Shown here in pieces: positions 1 through 11,300 of a stretch of 64,000 nucleotides of DNA. The position numbers and the translations under genes were made by a program. The number at the start of each line of letters is the position of its first letter. Positions within the stretch are counted from its first letter, which is position 1. The notes under the pieces are model-generated. The model was not told the origin of the DNA. It did not search any database and was given only the letters and a program-made list of their open reading frames with translations. This DNA is from Ascoidea tarda (nom. inval.). Its lineage: Eukaryota > Ascomycota > Saccharomycetes > Ascoideales > Ascoideaceae. The DNA lies in the NCBI GenBank assembly GCA_030560485.1, contig JAKTTS010000004.1:33319-97318 (forward strand). Reading direction: 5' to 3'.

Positions 1-1
1 A

Positions 2-1786
2 ATTTACACTTCAAACCGTTTATCACATTCTCAATCAATTTTGAATCCTTTTGATACCACAACTTTTGGCGACGATGAATATATTAGTCGTTTGGCCTCC
101 GATTTAGTTCTTGATAATATTGTTCCTCAACCTCCAATTGAAAAACAATCCCCTTTTGGTTATCCAGTTGCCCACACCATTTGTCTTGTTACATGTTATT
201 CCGAAGATGAAGAAGGTTTAAGAATTACACTAGATTCTCTTTCAACAACTGATTATCCAAATTCGCATAAATTGTTATTGGTTATCTGTGATGGTATTAT
301 TAAAGGTTCAGGTAACGATGTCACGACACCAGATGTTGCATTAGCTATGATGGAAGATTTTGTTATTGATAAAGAAGACGTTCAACCATTCTCATACGTT
401 GCAGTTGCTCATGGTGCCAAAAGACACAATATGGCTAAAGTTTATGCAGGATATTACAAATATGATAATAATACTGTTCCAGAAGATAAACAGCAAAAGG
501 TTCCAATGGTCACTATTGTTAAATGCGGTACTGAAGCCGAAGCAGGTGCAGCTAAACCAGGTAATAGAGGTAAAAGAGATTCACAAATTATTTTAATGTC
601 ATTTTTACAAAAGATTACATTTGATGAAAGAATGACTGAATTAGAATTTGAAATGCTAATGAATATTTGGAGAGTCACAGGGCTAATGGCCGATATGTAT
701 GAAATTGTTTTAATGGTTGATGCAGATACTAAGGTTTATCCAGATTCATTGACCCATATGATTGCAGAAATGGTTAAAGATCCTGAAGTTATGGGATTAT
801 GTGGAGAAACCAAAATTTCTAATAAAGGTGATTCGTTTACGACTTCGATCCAGGTTTTCGAGTATTTTATTTCTCATCATCAGTCAAAGGCTTTTGAATC
901 GGTATTTGGTAGTGTTACATGTTTACCAGGTTGTTTCTGTATGTACCGTATTAAATCACCAAGAGGAAACAATGGATATTGGGTGCCTATTTTAGCTAAT
1001 CCAGATATTGTTGAAAGATATTCAGATAATGATATTTCATCATTGCACCGTAAGAATTTATTATTATTGGGTGAAGATAGATATTTGTCAACACTAATGT
1101 TGAGAACTTTCCCAAAAAGAAAGCAGATCTTTGTTCCAAAGGCTGCTTGTAAAACATTGGTTCCAGATAAGTTTAAAGTTTTGTTGTCACAACGTCGTCG
1201 TTGGATTAATTCAACAGTTCATAATTTGATGGAATTGGTTTTAGTCAATGATTTGTGTGGTACATTTTGTTTTTCAATGCAATTTGTTATTGCAATTAAT
1301 TTGGTGGGTACATTGACATTACCAGCAGCCATTGTTTTTACAATTTATGTTTGTATTTTTGCTATTGTTTCAAAGCCAACACCAGTCATGTCGTTAATTT
1401 TATTAGCATTAATTTTAGGGTTGCCTGCAGTTTTGATTGTTGTTACCATCTCATCATTATCATATTTATATTGGATGATAATTTATTTATGTGCATTGCC
1501 AATTTGGAATTTTGTTTTGCCAACCTATGCATACTGGAAGTTTGATGACTTTAGTTGGGGTGATACTAGAAAAGTCCAAGGTGAAGCTAAAGGTGAAGGG
1601 CATGGAGACGGAGATGACGATGAATTCGATGCGACACATATTGTTATGAAACGTTGGAGAGAATTTGAAAGAGAAAGAAAAAGAGCTAACATAAGCATGC
1701 CAGATGCCACTTGGGACCCAAGTGCTACAGACAACAATAAATTGCTCGATCCAAATGAATTGCTACAGGTTCCTGGAGATTATTAA
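2..1786 (+). CDS. CHS3: Chitin synthase, class IV (Chs3), C-terminal part
   Basis: The frame is already open at base 2 and has no ATG at its left end, so the gene starts before the window; about 594 residues remain. Chs3 is the plasma-membrane enzyme that polymerises UDP-GlcNAc into the chitin of the bud-neck ring and lateral wall. The catalytic core is visible in order: VDADTK (about 716-733), GEDRYL (about 1069), and the processive glycosyltransferase signature QRRRW (about 1190-1204). A cluster of hydrophobic segments follows ([11 protein letters not shown] through [13 protein letters not shown]). The piece ending [11 protein letters not shown] is typical of class IV enzymes. The short charged tail with WREFERER also fits Chs3. 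Identification is by family knowledge; the myosin-like or N-terminal part cannot be judged because it lies outside the window. Confidence 0.95.
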   Translation: MYTSNRLSHSQSILNPFDTTTFGDDEYISRLASDLVLDNIVPQPPIEKQSPFGYPVAHTICLVTCYSEDEEGLRITLDSLSTTDYPNSHKLLLVICDGIIKGSGNDVTTPDVALAMMEDFVIDKEDVQPFSYVAVAHGAKRHNMAKVYAGYYKYDNNTVPEDKQQKVPMVTIVKCGTEAEAGAAKPGNRGKRDSQIILMSFLQKITFDERMTELEFEMLMNIWRVTGLMADMYEIVLMVDADTKVYPDSLTHMIAEMVKDPEVMGLCGETKISNKGDSFTTSIQVFEYFISHHQSKAFESVFGSVTCLPGCFCMYRIKSPRGNNGYWVPILANPDIVERYSDNDISSLHRKNLLLLGEDRYLSTLMLRTFPKRKQIFVPKAACKTLVPDKFKVLLSQRRRWINSTVHNLMELVLVNDLCGTFCFSMQFVIAINLVGTLTLPAAIVFTIYVCIFAIVSKPTPVMSLILLALILGLPAVLIVVTISSLSYLYWMIIYLCALPIWNFVLPTYAYWKFDDFSWGDTRKVQGEAKGEGHGDGDDDEFDATHIVMKRWREFERERKRANISMPDATWDPSATDNNKLLDPNELLQVPGDY

Positions 1787-2296
1787 TGATCTGGATCGAC
1801 TTGAATAAGATTGTATGTTATGTTATATGTATGTTATATGCTTTATCTATAGAATGGAGAATCGTGATTTTTAAACACATTCTGTTTTTAAGCTTATTTT
1901 TTTAGATTTTGGAGTTTCAAATCTGATAGGATTTTTAAACCATTATCGTACCGCTTCTAAAACGGAGCGGATTAATCAAAAGAATATTGATTCCGAGAGA
2001 GGCGGATGGGTTCCGGTGCTTGTCAAACCGAGCCACGGTGGCGTCGGCATTCGTGGTGGCCGTGGCCCAGGTCGAAATTCCGTGTGACATGGGCAAATAA
2101 CGGAATGCGGTGCGGATGCGTGGGAGGACCCAGAGCAGTGGATGAGCGTATATATACCAATGGTTATCTTAGAGAATATCGAGAGACGAAATGATTGGGA
2201 AGTTTTCGAGAAGATATTAGGCAAACTTATTCCTTTACAGAATTACTTTTTTGTTAGAGTACCTCTTGTTTGATATTGCTTTCTGGGTGTGCGAAA
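1787..2296. promoter_or_regulatory. Upstream region of DLD1 with GC-rich island
   Basis: No gene seen. The first 200 bases are AT-rich and should hold the CHS3 terminator. From about 1955 to 2145 the composition turns GC-rich with several CGG triplets (for example GAGCGGATTAATC and GGCGGATGGG). These resemble half-sites of Zn2Cys6 activators, which would suit a carbon-regulated lactate dehydrogenase, but no motif matches a known consensus well enough to name a factor. A TATA-like run (GTATATATACC) sits near 2149, about 145 bases before the DLD1 start. Short frames on both strands here look like by-products of the GC content. Confidence 0.5.
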
Positions 2297-4081
2297 ATGT
2301 TTTCCCATAATGCAAGAACTTTAGGGTTCACTTTTTCGAGAAGAATCAACCACTTTAATAGATTTTATTCAAACAAAACTTTAAAATCGGCTGTTAAAAA
2401 TGATAGTAACAAAAATAGTGAAAATAATGGCGAAAAGAAAAAGGATTTTGGATTTTCAGATACTTTTAAAATTGCTTCGACAGTTTTGTTATCTACTTTG
2501 TTATCTGCGAGTGTAACAACATACTATTATGAAGATCGTTTCCAAAATCTTAAGAATTTTGAATCAAATAGTGTTACAAGATTAAATGATTTAACAACAT
2601 CACAATACGGTTCCAAACAGGATTTTGATAATGCTATTGCTGAAATTAAACAATTCATACCTGAAGATAACATCTCGCAATCTCCATCAGAAATTTCTAC
2701 ACATTCGGATAATTATTGGAACTCACATCATCCCACTGAAGATCAGTTTCCAAAAATTGTTATTTATCCCGAATCAACAGAAGATGTCTCAAAACTTTTA
2801 AAAATTTCAAATAAATATAATATTCCAATTGTTCCATATTCCGGTGGTACTTCTTTAGAAGGTCATTTTATCAATACTAGAAACGGCATTGTCATTGATT
2901 TAAATCGAATGAATAAAATTATCAAGTTGAATAAAAATGATCTTGATGTTGTTGTTCAACCCGGTTTGGGTTGGCAAGATTTAGATGAATATCTAAAGCC
3001 GAAAAACTTACTATTTGGGCCAGATCCTGGTCCAGGTGCTGAAATTGGTGGAATGATTGGCACTTCATGTTCTGGTACGAATGCTTATAGGTATGGTACA
3101 ATGAAGGAAAATATTTTGAATCTAACTGTTGTTTTGGCTGATGGGACTATCATTAAAACTCGAAGAAGACCCAAAAAATCTTCTGCAGGCTATAATTTGA
3201 CGAGCTTATTTATTGGTAGTGAAGGTACTTTAGGCATTATAACTGAAGCAACATTAAAACTACATAATAGACCAATCAACGAAACTGTTGCAGTAGTTTC
3301 GTTTGATGAGCTCAATGATGCAACTAATACTGTTCAACAGATTTTACAAAACAATATTCAGCTAAATGCCATTGAACTTTTAGATGATGAGATGATGAAG
3401 TGTCTTAATAGTAGTGAAGCAACATCCAAAAAATGGTTGGAAAAACCTACTATATTACTCAAGATCGTTGATCCAAGCATTGACGATGAAAAAAATTTGA
3501 AAAACTCAAAATTAATTAGCAGGGTTAAAAACATCTGCCAATCCAATTCGTCTGTCAATTTTGAATTTGCCAAAAATGAAGATGAAAAAACAGAATTGTG
3601 GTCAGCAAGAAAGAATATTTTATGGTCATCCATTGATAACGGAAGAAGATTATTGAATAACCCCAATGCTGCTGTTTGTACAACCGACGTTGCAGTTCCC
3701 ATAACTAACTTGTCCGAAATTATCAAAGAAATTAAAGTCAAATTTGAATTGCCAAAGTACAAATCCAGAATTTATAGCACAATTGTCGGCCATGTTGGCG
3801 ACGGGAATTTTCACACCATATTGATATTTGATGACACAAATAAGGAAGACAAATTGTTGATTAAAGAATTGATAGATTACATGACCCAAAGAGCGATTGA
3901 TTTAGACGGAACATGCACAGGCGAACATGGCGTTGGGTTTGGTAAAAGAACATTTCTCTATAACGAGCTTGGAGAAGATGCCATAAGCCTTATGAGAAGA
4001 ATCAAGCTAAGTTTGGATCCCAAAAGGTTGCTAAACCCAGACAAAATCTTCAAGATCGATCCCAAAGACAAGGACGAATAG
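2297..4081 (+). CDS. DLD1: D-lactate dehydrogenase (cytochrome), mitochondrial
   Basis: FAD enzyme of the mitochondrial inner membrane that oxidises D-lactate to pyruvate and passes electrons to cytochrome c. The first ATG of the frame is at 2297; the nine codons before it begin with TTG and are not used. The 594-aa product starts with an Arg/Ser-rich, acid-poor presequence (MFSHNARTLGFTFSRR), then a single hydrophobic segment near residues 60-80 (IASTVLLSTLLSASVTTYYY), as in yeast Dld1. The FAD-binding PCMH fold shows PYSGGTSLEGH and GPDPGPGAEIGGMIGTSCSG. The C-terminal FAD-oxidase domain shows GHVGDGNFH and GTCTGEHGVGFGK with the expected metal and substrate His/Glu residues. D-2-hydroxyglutarate dehydrogenases are relatives, but the presequence plus membrane segment favours Dld1. 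Confidence 0.93.
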   Translation: MFSHNARTLGFTFSRRINHFNRFYSNKTLKSAVKNDSNKNSENNGEKKKDFGFSDTFKIASTVLLSTLLSASVTTYYYEDRFQNLKNFESNSVTRLNDLTTSQYGSKQDFDNAIAEIKQFIPEDNISQSPSEISTHSDNYWNSHHPTEDQFPKIVIYPESTEDVSKLLKISNKYNIPIVPYSGGTSLEGHFINTRNGIVIDLNRMNKIIKLNKNDLDVVVQPGLGWQDLDEYLKPKNLLFGPDPGPGAEIGGMIGTSCSGTNAYRYGTMKENILNLTVVLADGTIIKTRRRPKKSSAGYNLTSLFIGSEGTLGIITEATLKLHNRPINETVAVVSFDELNDATNTVQQILQNNIQLNAIELLDDEMMKCLNSSEATSKKWLEKPTILLKIVDPSIDDEKNLKNSKLISRVKNICQSNSSVNFEFAKNEDEKTELWSARKNILWSSIDNGRRLLNNPNAAVCTTDVAVPITNLSEIIKEIKVKFELPKYKSRIYSTIVGHVGDGNFHTILIFDDTNKEDKLLIKELIDYMTQRAIDLDGTCTGEHGVGFGKRTFLYNELGEDAISLMRRIKLSLDPKRLLNPDKIFKIDPKDKDE

Positions 4082-4204
4082 CGTAAATATATACCTGTTG
4101 CACGAGTTAATTCCACATCTATATTCCGTACACAATACTGTACAAAATACCACAAAGCTGATTATATCGTGTTCCGTTTTAGGAAACATCTATTTGAAAG
4201 CTCG

Positions 4205-4210
4205 CACGTG
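4205..4210. promoter_or_regulatory. CACGTG E-box upstream of DED1-like gene
   Basis: A perfect CACGTG palindrome lies about 170 bases before the DED1-like start, inside the 297-base gap after DLD1. This is the core recognised by Cbf1 and other bHLH factors in yeasts. The rest of the gap is T-rich leader sequence with the repeat CTGTTGGTAT/CTGTTGGTAT near 4288-4310. Function is inferred only from the core and position. Confidence 0.4.
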
Positions 4211-4378
4211 TTTGTGAAAGGTGTTTTCTTTGAAACCTCAACGCCTTATTTTCTGTTGTTAATACACTGCCTCTAAGTATTGCTGACTGTTGGTATACTG
4301 TTGGTATCCTGTTGATAGTTGATAGTTTCTGTTCGTTGTGCTGCGTAAATAACTGCTTTTTAGTTGTTTTGCTTTTCA

Positions 4379-7057
4379 ATGGCTGTTCAATTGGCTGATA
4401 ACACTATCAGAAATCCAACTTCTGCTGGTGTTGTTGAGAATAACGATAACTTTGACAATCAGGATAACCACTTTGAACATATCATCAATAATGATAGTTT
4501 TGATAATTCCAACTTTGGCTACCCAGTCAATCCTCAAGCTCCGAATCTTGGTCTGTTTCCAAATCAATTTCCAACCCCAAGTCAGTATCAATATCCAAAC
4601 GTTCCAGTATATTCCAATTACCAACCTCCCCCATCACAATATCAGAACTATCCTAACTCCTATCAGTTTCAATATGGATATGAATACAGCAATCAATATC
4701 CCAATCAGTATGCCAATCAATACAACAATAATTTCGCTGTTCAACATCAATATCAGCAAAATTCTCCTTCAGTTTCTAATCAGTTGCCCCATCCTTACAG
4801 CTATTACAACACTAATAGTGCTTCAAAAAACATCATGACCAACACTAGTGCTGCTTCCGGTAATTATGTAAATGAAACTTTTGACTCCATCAATGAGCAT
4901 AATACTACTTATAGACCAGATAATACTACCACTAATAATAAAATTGAAAATTATTCTGCTGGAACTTCCAATTTTGCAAATAATAGATACAGCAATTTTT
5001 CTACTACTATGACTAATAATAATAATAACAATTTTAGCGGTATGAGTTATAATAGTAAGTTTAATACCAATAATACCAACAATTTCAACAACTTCAACAA
5101 TTCCAATAGAAATTATAACAATAATGGTTATAATAATAAAAAAACTTATTATAATAACAATAACAATAACAAGAGTAAAAAAAATTTTAATAGATATGTT
5201 GATACTAATAATGTCAACGCCAATATTCTTGGTAAATTTATTAATAATAAACAAATGCCTGCCCCAAGAGATGAAAAAATTGAATACCAATTATTCGGAG
5301 CTAAAAAAATAGTTGATCTAGATCAAAAAATTAATCTGATTCAATCCCATGATGATTTAAATTCATCTGCTATTAATTTTGATCATTATGACGAAATTCC
5401 AATTGAAGTTACTGGTGAAAATATTCCATTTCCAATCAATTCGTTTACCGATAATATTGAATTAAATAATAACTCAACCAAAACATATTTAGACCCTTTA
5501 TTAATTAAAAATATCACCCTATCAAAGTTTAATAAACCAACTCCAGTTCAACGATATTCAGTTCCAATTGTTTTGAACCAAAGAGATTTAATGGCATGTG
5601 CTCAAACAGGTTCAGGCAAAACTGGCGCCTTTCTATTTCCAATTTTATCGGAATCCTTCAAATCTGGTCCAAAGCGATTAAACCATGATAATATTGAAAA
5701 TCTTAATAGCAATGTTCCTTCTCCAACTATTCTTATTCTTGCACCAACAAGGGAATTAGTTTCTCAAATTTTTCAAGAATCTAAAAAGTTTTGTTATAGG
5801 TCCTGGTTGGTTCCATTTTCTGTTTATGGAGGTACTGACATTCAAGTTCAAATAAAGAAAATTCAAAGGCATGGTTGTGATTTATTAGTTGCAACCCCAG
5901 GAAGATTAAATGATTTATTAAACAGAAAAGTCATCTCTTTGAAAGGCATAAAATTTTTAGTTCTTGATGAAGCTGATAGAATGTTAGATATGGGGTTTGA
6001 GCCGCAAATAAGAAATATTATTCAAAACAATGATATGCCTGACGTTTTGAATAGAACAACTTTAATGTTTTCGGCAACTTTTCCCAAGGACATTCAACTT
6101 TTGGCCAAAAGCTTTTTAAAAAATTATGTTTTTTTGAGTGTTGGTAAAGTTGGATCTACCTCTGAAAATATTACTCAAGAAATCTTGTATGTTGAAGAGA
6201 TTGATAAAAACTCAATTTTATTAAACATTATTCTGAATTGGAAAGCTGGTTTAACTTTGGTTTTTGTTGAAACCAAAAAAATGGCTGATAATTTATCTAT
6301 TTTTTTACAATCCGAGAGTTTTCCTGCTGCTGCTATTCATGGTGATAGATCTCAAAATGATAGAGAAAAAGCATTGAAAAATTTTAGAACCGGCAGAAAT
6401 CCAATTTTAGTTGCAACAGCTGTAGCTGCGAGAGGTTTGGATATTCCAAATGTCACCCATGTTATCAACTATGATTTGCCAGGAGACATTGATGATTATG
6501 TTCATCGAATTGGTAGAACTGGAAGAGCTGGAAACGTTGGTCATTCAACAGCATTTTTCAATTATAATAACAAAAATATTGCTAAAGATTTAGTTCAGTT
6601 ATTGACAGAAGCTAATCAAATAATTCCTGACTTTCTTTTAAATTTCCTAAAGATCAACTTCAATAATAAAAATAAACGTAACGGGTCTAAAAATTCTAAT
6701 TTTATTGCAAAAGATCATCGCTCATTTAATAATAACTATAATTATAATAATTATGCTATGAACAATCAAAATAATATTGATATTATTTCCAAAAATTTTG
6801 CAGATTTTAATATTTCAAGCAACAAATCGGACGATTTTAACAGTTTTAACGTGTCTAACAATGATAATTCAGCCAGTAAATCTTTTTTCTCAAATGATGA
6901 ACTGAATATCAACAAAGATAATGTTGATAAAATTAATTTTAAAACTGGTAATAATTTTAATTTATATGATTTTTATCAAAATCGTGAAAAGTCAGATTAT
7001 TTTTTAACCCAAGATAATAGAAATGCAAATGATATTTCAAATAAAAAACCTCAATAA
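4379..7057 (+). CDS. DED1: DEAD-box RNA helicase, Ded1/Dbp1 type, Asn-rich
   Basis: ATP-dependent RNA helicase that promotes 48S scanning and translation start. The first ATG is at 4379, giving 892 residues. Residues 1 to about 310 are an Asn/Gln/Tyr-rich, prion-like region. The core follows with the Q motif FNKPTPVQ (about residue 384), motif I AQTGSGKT, Ia PTRELV, Ib TPGRL, II DEAD (about 529), [19 protein letters not shown] and [12 protein letters not shown] (about 708). The stretches [20 protein letters not shown] and MFSATFP are typical of Ded1/DDX3. The C-terminal 150 residues are Asn-rich and lack the RGG/Trp-containing tail known in Saccharomyces Ded1. Two short insertions, such as [14 protein letters not shown], also mark it as diverged. 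Dbp1 is the alternative name if a second copy exists elsewhere. Confidence 0.92.
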   Translation: MAVQLADNTIRNPTSAGVVENNDNFDNQDNHFEHIINNDSFDNSNFGYPVNPQAPNLGLFPNQFPTPSQYQYPNVPVYSNYQPPPSQYQNYPNSYQFQYGYEYSNQYPNQYANQYNNNFAVQHQYQQNSPSVSNQLPHPYSYYNTNSASKNIMTNTSAASGNYVNETFDSINEHNTTYRPDNTTTNNKIENYSAGTSNFANNRYSNFSTTMTNNNNNNFSGMSYNSKFNTNNTNNFNNFNNSNRNYNNNGYNNKKTYYNNNNNNKSKKNFNRYVDTNNVNANILGKFINNKQMPAPRDEKIEYQLFGAKKIVDLDQKINLIQSHDDLNSSAINFDHYDEIPIEVTGENIPFPINSFTDNIELNNNSTKTYLDPLLIKNITLSKFNKPTPVQRYSVPIVLNQRDLMACAQTGSGKTGAFLFPILSESFKSGPKRLNHDNIENLNSNVPSPTILILAPTRELVSQIFQESKKFCYRSWLVPFSVYGGTDIQVQIKKIQRHGCDLLVATPGRLNDLLNRKVISLKGIKFLVLDEADRMLDMGFEPQIRNIIQNNDMPDVLNRTTLMFSATFPKDIQLLAKSFLKNYVFLSVGKVGSTSENITQEILYVEEIDKNSILLNIILNWKAGLTLVFVETKKMADNLSIFLQSESFPAAAIHGDRSQNDREKALKNFRTGRNPILVATAVAARGLDIPNVTHVINYDLPGDIDDYVHRIGRTGRAGNVGHSTAFFNYNNKNIAKDLVQLLTEANQIIPDFLLNFLKINFNNKNKRNGSKNSNFIAKDHRSFNNNYNYNNYAMNNQNNIDIISKNFADFNISSNKSDDFNSFNVSNNDNSASKSFFSNDELNINKDNVDKINFKTGNNFNLYDFYQNREKSDYFLTQDNRNANDISNKKPQ

Positions 7058-8347
7058 AATTTTATATACCCTCACTGATTCAGAGGAGAACCTGAGGTTA
7101 ACTTCAGATAGAAATGAACACTTAAATTCAAATGAAATGGGTTTGAGTGAAAATGTTCAATTTAAGTTTGCTAATCATTAAATCATATTCATTGTTATTG
7201 TTTTTTTATTGTTTTTTGCATTAATATATTTATTTTTTTCTATTGATTATTTATTTCCTACATTCTTTTTACAATCTTTTCTGGTGATGGAATTTTAATT
7301 TTTCATATTTTGGCTAAACTTTCTTACACTTGCACTATCCACTTATTTTTTGGATTAATAATATTATTAAACAATTTCAAGATTTTGGAGAAAAACTATT
7401 TAGAAAAACTATTTTATAGCTTTTCTAACTAGAAGCATTATTTAATTTTTCGATAAATTTTAAGTAGCCAAAATATTTTTTTTTGAGAATTTTCTGTGTT
7501 TATTTTTTATTCAATTTAATTATCCTTAAAAACATGATATGATTTGCTGGTTTTTTTATTTTTTATTAAAATTCAACATTAATCAAACATATTATCATAT
7601 TGTAATACTATTTTAAGCTTTGTTAATTTTGATTATTGCTTTTTGGAAACATAAAACGGTTTTTATTAGTTTTTCAACATTTTGCTTTAGGTTATTTATC
7701 ATATGTTTTATATTTTTTTTTGGAATTTAAAGTTTTTTTGTTATAAGTGTTTTTTTTATTCATCAAATCTTTTTGAGAGATATAATAGTTAATATTTGTT
7801 GAGATTTATACACCAGGGGTTATTAATTTAATTTTTGAAATGTGTTAAAGACAAATATATTTTATGAAAATCAATTAATTGAACACAGAAAGCACAAGAG
7901 AAAGGGTGTATTTGTATTAAATTCAAAAAGATAAATAGTAAAAATAGAGTAAAACGCTTCATGTTAAGTTGATATATAATTATTTTAATAAATATGCATT
8001 TCTATTAATAATTTTTAAAGAAAAAGAAAACCTTTTTAGTTATTTGTTTTTCAGACCTTTGGTTTGGAGACGTTCATGGTTAAATTTATTCATGAGTTTC
8101 TTTTTGTGTTGTGTTAATTATATAAAAAGTGCAAAAACATATTTGTTGACGAAATAAAAAATTTAAGGTAAGGATACTTCAAAACTTTAGTAAATACGTT
8201 TATTGGATATCACTAATCAATGAATTTAGAAAAATACATGCAATTGGTATCTATTAATTTAAAGAAATAAAACAAAAAAACAATCAACACAAAAATAAAG
8301 ATTTTAAATAAAAATATAGTATTCTATGGATGAAAACCCTCTACATC
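7058..8347. other. Long AT-rich convergent gap, no gene seen
   Basis: This 1.3-kb region lies between the 3' ends of the DED1-like gene and GCN1, so it needs no promoter. It is extremely AT-rich (the row 7201-7260 holds 7 G+C in 60 by hand count) with many T runs. The only local structure I saw is a near-palindrome CTGAGGTTAACTTCAG at 7092-7107, just after the helicase stop, which could fold as a short hairpin in its 3' UTR. No tRNA boxes, snoRNA box pairs or credible reading frame were found. It is unusually long for a convergent gap in this window. Confidence 0.6.
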
Positions 8348-11300
8348 TCAAACTGCCCATATTTCATTCTCGTCTTCAAACCTGTCAGAAAACATAACTT
8401 CCTCATCACCACCAGCTGCGATTTTCTCTCTTTCAGCTTTTGCCAAACGAGTCGCAACCCTTTTTGTGTAATCACCAATAGACCTTAAAAGAATTTTGCT
8501 TCCTATAATAGTTGACACACTGTCTTGATTTTCACCATGTAATTTCTCAAACCATTCTTGGAAAAATTTGGAATCCTCATCATGAACTAAATTAAAACAT
8601 TCAATATAAGCTTTTTCAGCAGCAAGTTTAATAGGAATTATAGAATCTCGAACACACATAAATATCGCTAAGGAAATTTTGGTAATGTTTTTTTTAATTA
8701 TTTCATCATATTCGAACCTCGCGAGAGTTCTTAAGACTACTAATGATAACCTTCTGGCCTCCAATGAATTAGATTTGGGTTTGTTTGCCGCAATACACAA
8801 AGAATTAATTAGTTCCTCAATAGTTTCATCAAACACAAAGAAAGGCTCATGGTTTGTTTGAGAGTTGTCTAACAAAAATCTTTTAGGAGGGCCAACGTTT
8901 CCATGGAGCAACAAATATTTGCCTGCTGCAATAATCGAATTTTCCGAAATATGTGGAATCTTGCTGTTGATTCCAACATTTATGATATCGCCAATATCAC
9001 GATTTAGAGCATCATCAACAAATATATGAGCTGGTGCATTTTGCAAAAACGAATTCATTGTTAGTATTGAAAAATTAGCAGTTTCACCTTCAAAAGGAGC
9101 CAGTAAAATCTTGGTTCGTAAAATCTTGGTGGCACTATCACTATTAAGAATTTTGGATAAGGATCCAATTAACTTTGCGTACATTGTTATTAAATTCTCA
9201 TTACTATTAGATAAATCTTCTTCAATTAATTTCAAAATATTAGATTTGGAAACATCACCCATTTTGGATCCCGATTTATTCACAACTTCTACTATAGCAT
9301 TTACTATAGCGAATTTGATTCGTGGATCATTAGTAACTTTAGCACTGTTCACTAATTCAGTTACTAAAGGATCGACTCTTGGTTGATGTTCAATAAGTGA
9401 TCCCAAAGCTTTAGCTGCTTTAGATCTCAATGTTTCATTGCTAGAATCCAATAAAGATTTAACAAAAGTTCTTTGCAATTGAGGAATGAAAGGTCTTAGG
9501 AATTGAGGAACCTTAGAGAAAAGAATGTTAAGAGTGGATAAAATAGATGCCTTTACGTCACCATTGAATCTATCACCTATTACACGAATTAAAGGACCTG
9601 TTATAGCTGTAACATAAGTTTTTAATATAATTGGAGGAGTTTTTGAAACAATTTCGGCAATACCATCTGCAGATAGCTGTCTTTGTTCTGATGTTCCATA
9701 CATAAGACCACGAATAAATACTGGCAAAATACAACTGGGTCCTTTAGGTAACTTGAATCCAGGTAAATCTACATCATTTACACCTGTTAAAGCCAATGAC
9801 TCTTGAGCTGGTTTTACCAATCTCTCTAGTGACTCCTTTGATTGCAAAGAAATCAACATAGATAATGCATGCCATGCATGGAAAACAACATCTTCGTTTT
9901 CATCATCTAAAGAGTTTATTGTGTTGGTTACAATATCTTGAGTGTAAACTGAATAATCCAAATTTGTTTTTTCAAAAAAGGTGCATAAATGTTTGTAAAC
10001 AACAGCCCTTTTCTGTGGATTTTCACTTTTAATAAAAGAAAGTAACTGTTGCAATAATGGATGCAAGCCGCGCTCATCTTCAATTGACAACAAAATTTTT
10101 TGAAATGCCTTATCAATTTCTTCTTGTTCCTTTTTATTGTTTTGATTTTGGATAATAGCTTCAACCAAAACATTAATTATAGAAGACAATCGTCTATAGA
10201 GAGCATTCCCAGCAACTTCTGCCAATGAACCAAGAGCTGAAGCTTTAAATGCATCAACTGGCGGAGATAATAGAGTTGGTATTAAAATTGGAAAGATATC
10301 ATCCGATTTAGTAGCCATAATTTCTTGCAAGGCATAAAGAGCATTATCAGAATGATCACTTGAAGCTAAAAGATGAAGAAGATGTGGAATTATGCCATCA
10401 ATTGCTGCTTTTCCAATCGTATCCTGCAAGACTTCAAATGCAAGACCAGCAGATGATCTAACATCATCATCATTGTCAATCAAACAATCACGAATAATTG
10501 TAATAAAAGATTCTTGATATTGGCTCACAACTTCTGAATCACTTGTTTGAATCAACTCTCTAAGAGCAATACAAATTCCCTGTTTGACATCAGAATCGTC
10601 TCTTGATGATGATTTTTCGTAAATTGGCAACAACTCCTGCAAAATTAAGCTTCCAACACGGCGAGTAAGATCTGCTAGAGATCTAGCAGCAGTTTCGCGA
10701 AGATCACCACTATCATCAGCCAAACGACAAATTGTAAGTGAGATAATTGTCGGCAAAATCTCTTTTAATGTACGTGGAGTATTGTACACAAGAGATTTCC
10801 ATATGTCAAGAGCAGCATTGCGAACCACACCATCAACATCAAATCGGCAAAAAAATAAGGCAGACAAAAGCACATTACGACGATCAATTCCAAGAACTTC
10901 AACAAGTCTTTTCCCAACACCAGAAAATTCAACTTCTTCAGAGGTTTCAGCATTACGATTAAGTCCAGTAACTTGATATAACAATTCTCCAATGAGTTGA
11001 ATTGAACTAAGACGAATTCTGTAACTGGGATTACAGAGACCATTTTCAAGTTCAGGCAAAAGTAAATCAATAGCTTTATTTGCGTAATTTTTAACAAGCA
11101 ATTTACCAGACCTCATGGCAGTTTCACTGATATTAGGATCTACATCAGCCAATCCATTAAGAATTGATGGAATAATTCTGGAAATATAAGGAGCAAATTG
11201 ATTTCCAAAACAAGCAGGCAAAAATAATAACAATGGCATAAAACCCTCCCGTATAAATGAAATAGAGCTTGTTGTACCAGCTAAAATTGTTGGCAAGCAT

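Noticed and set aside
4428-5312. Long alternative frames inside the DED1-like gene (136 and 155 codons)
   Set aside because: Shadow frames of Asn-rich AAT/AAC coding sequence, read as Ile/Thr or Ile/Val repeats.
7969-8157. 62-codon frame in the DED1/GCN1 gap
   Set aside because: It starts with TTG, is AT-rich, and has no recognisable feature.
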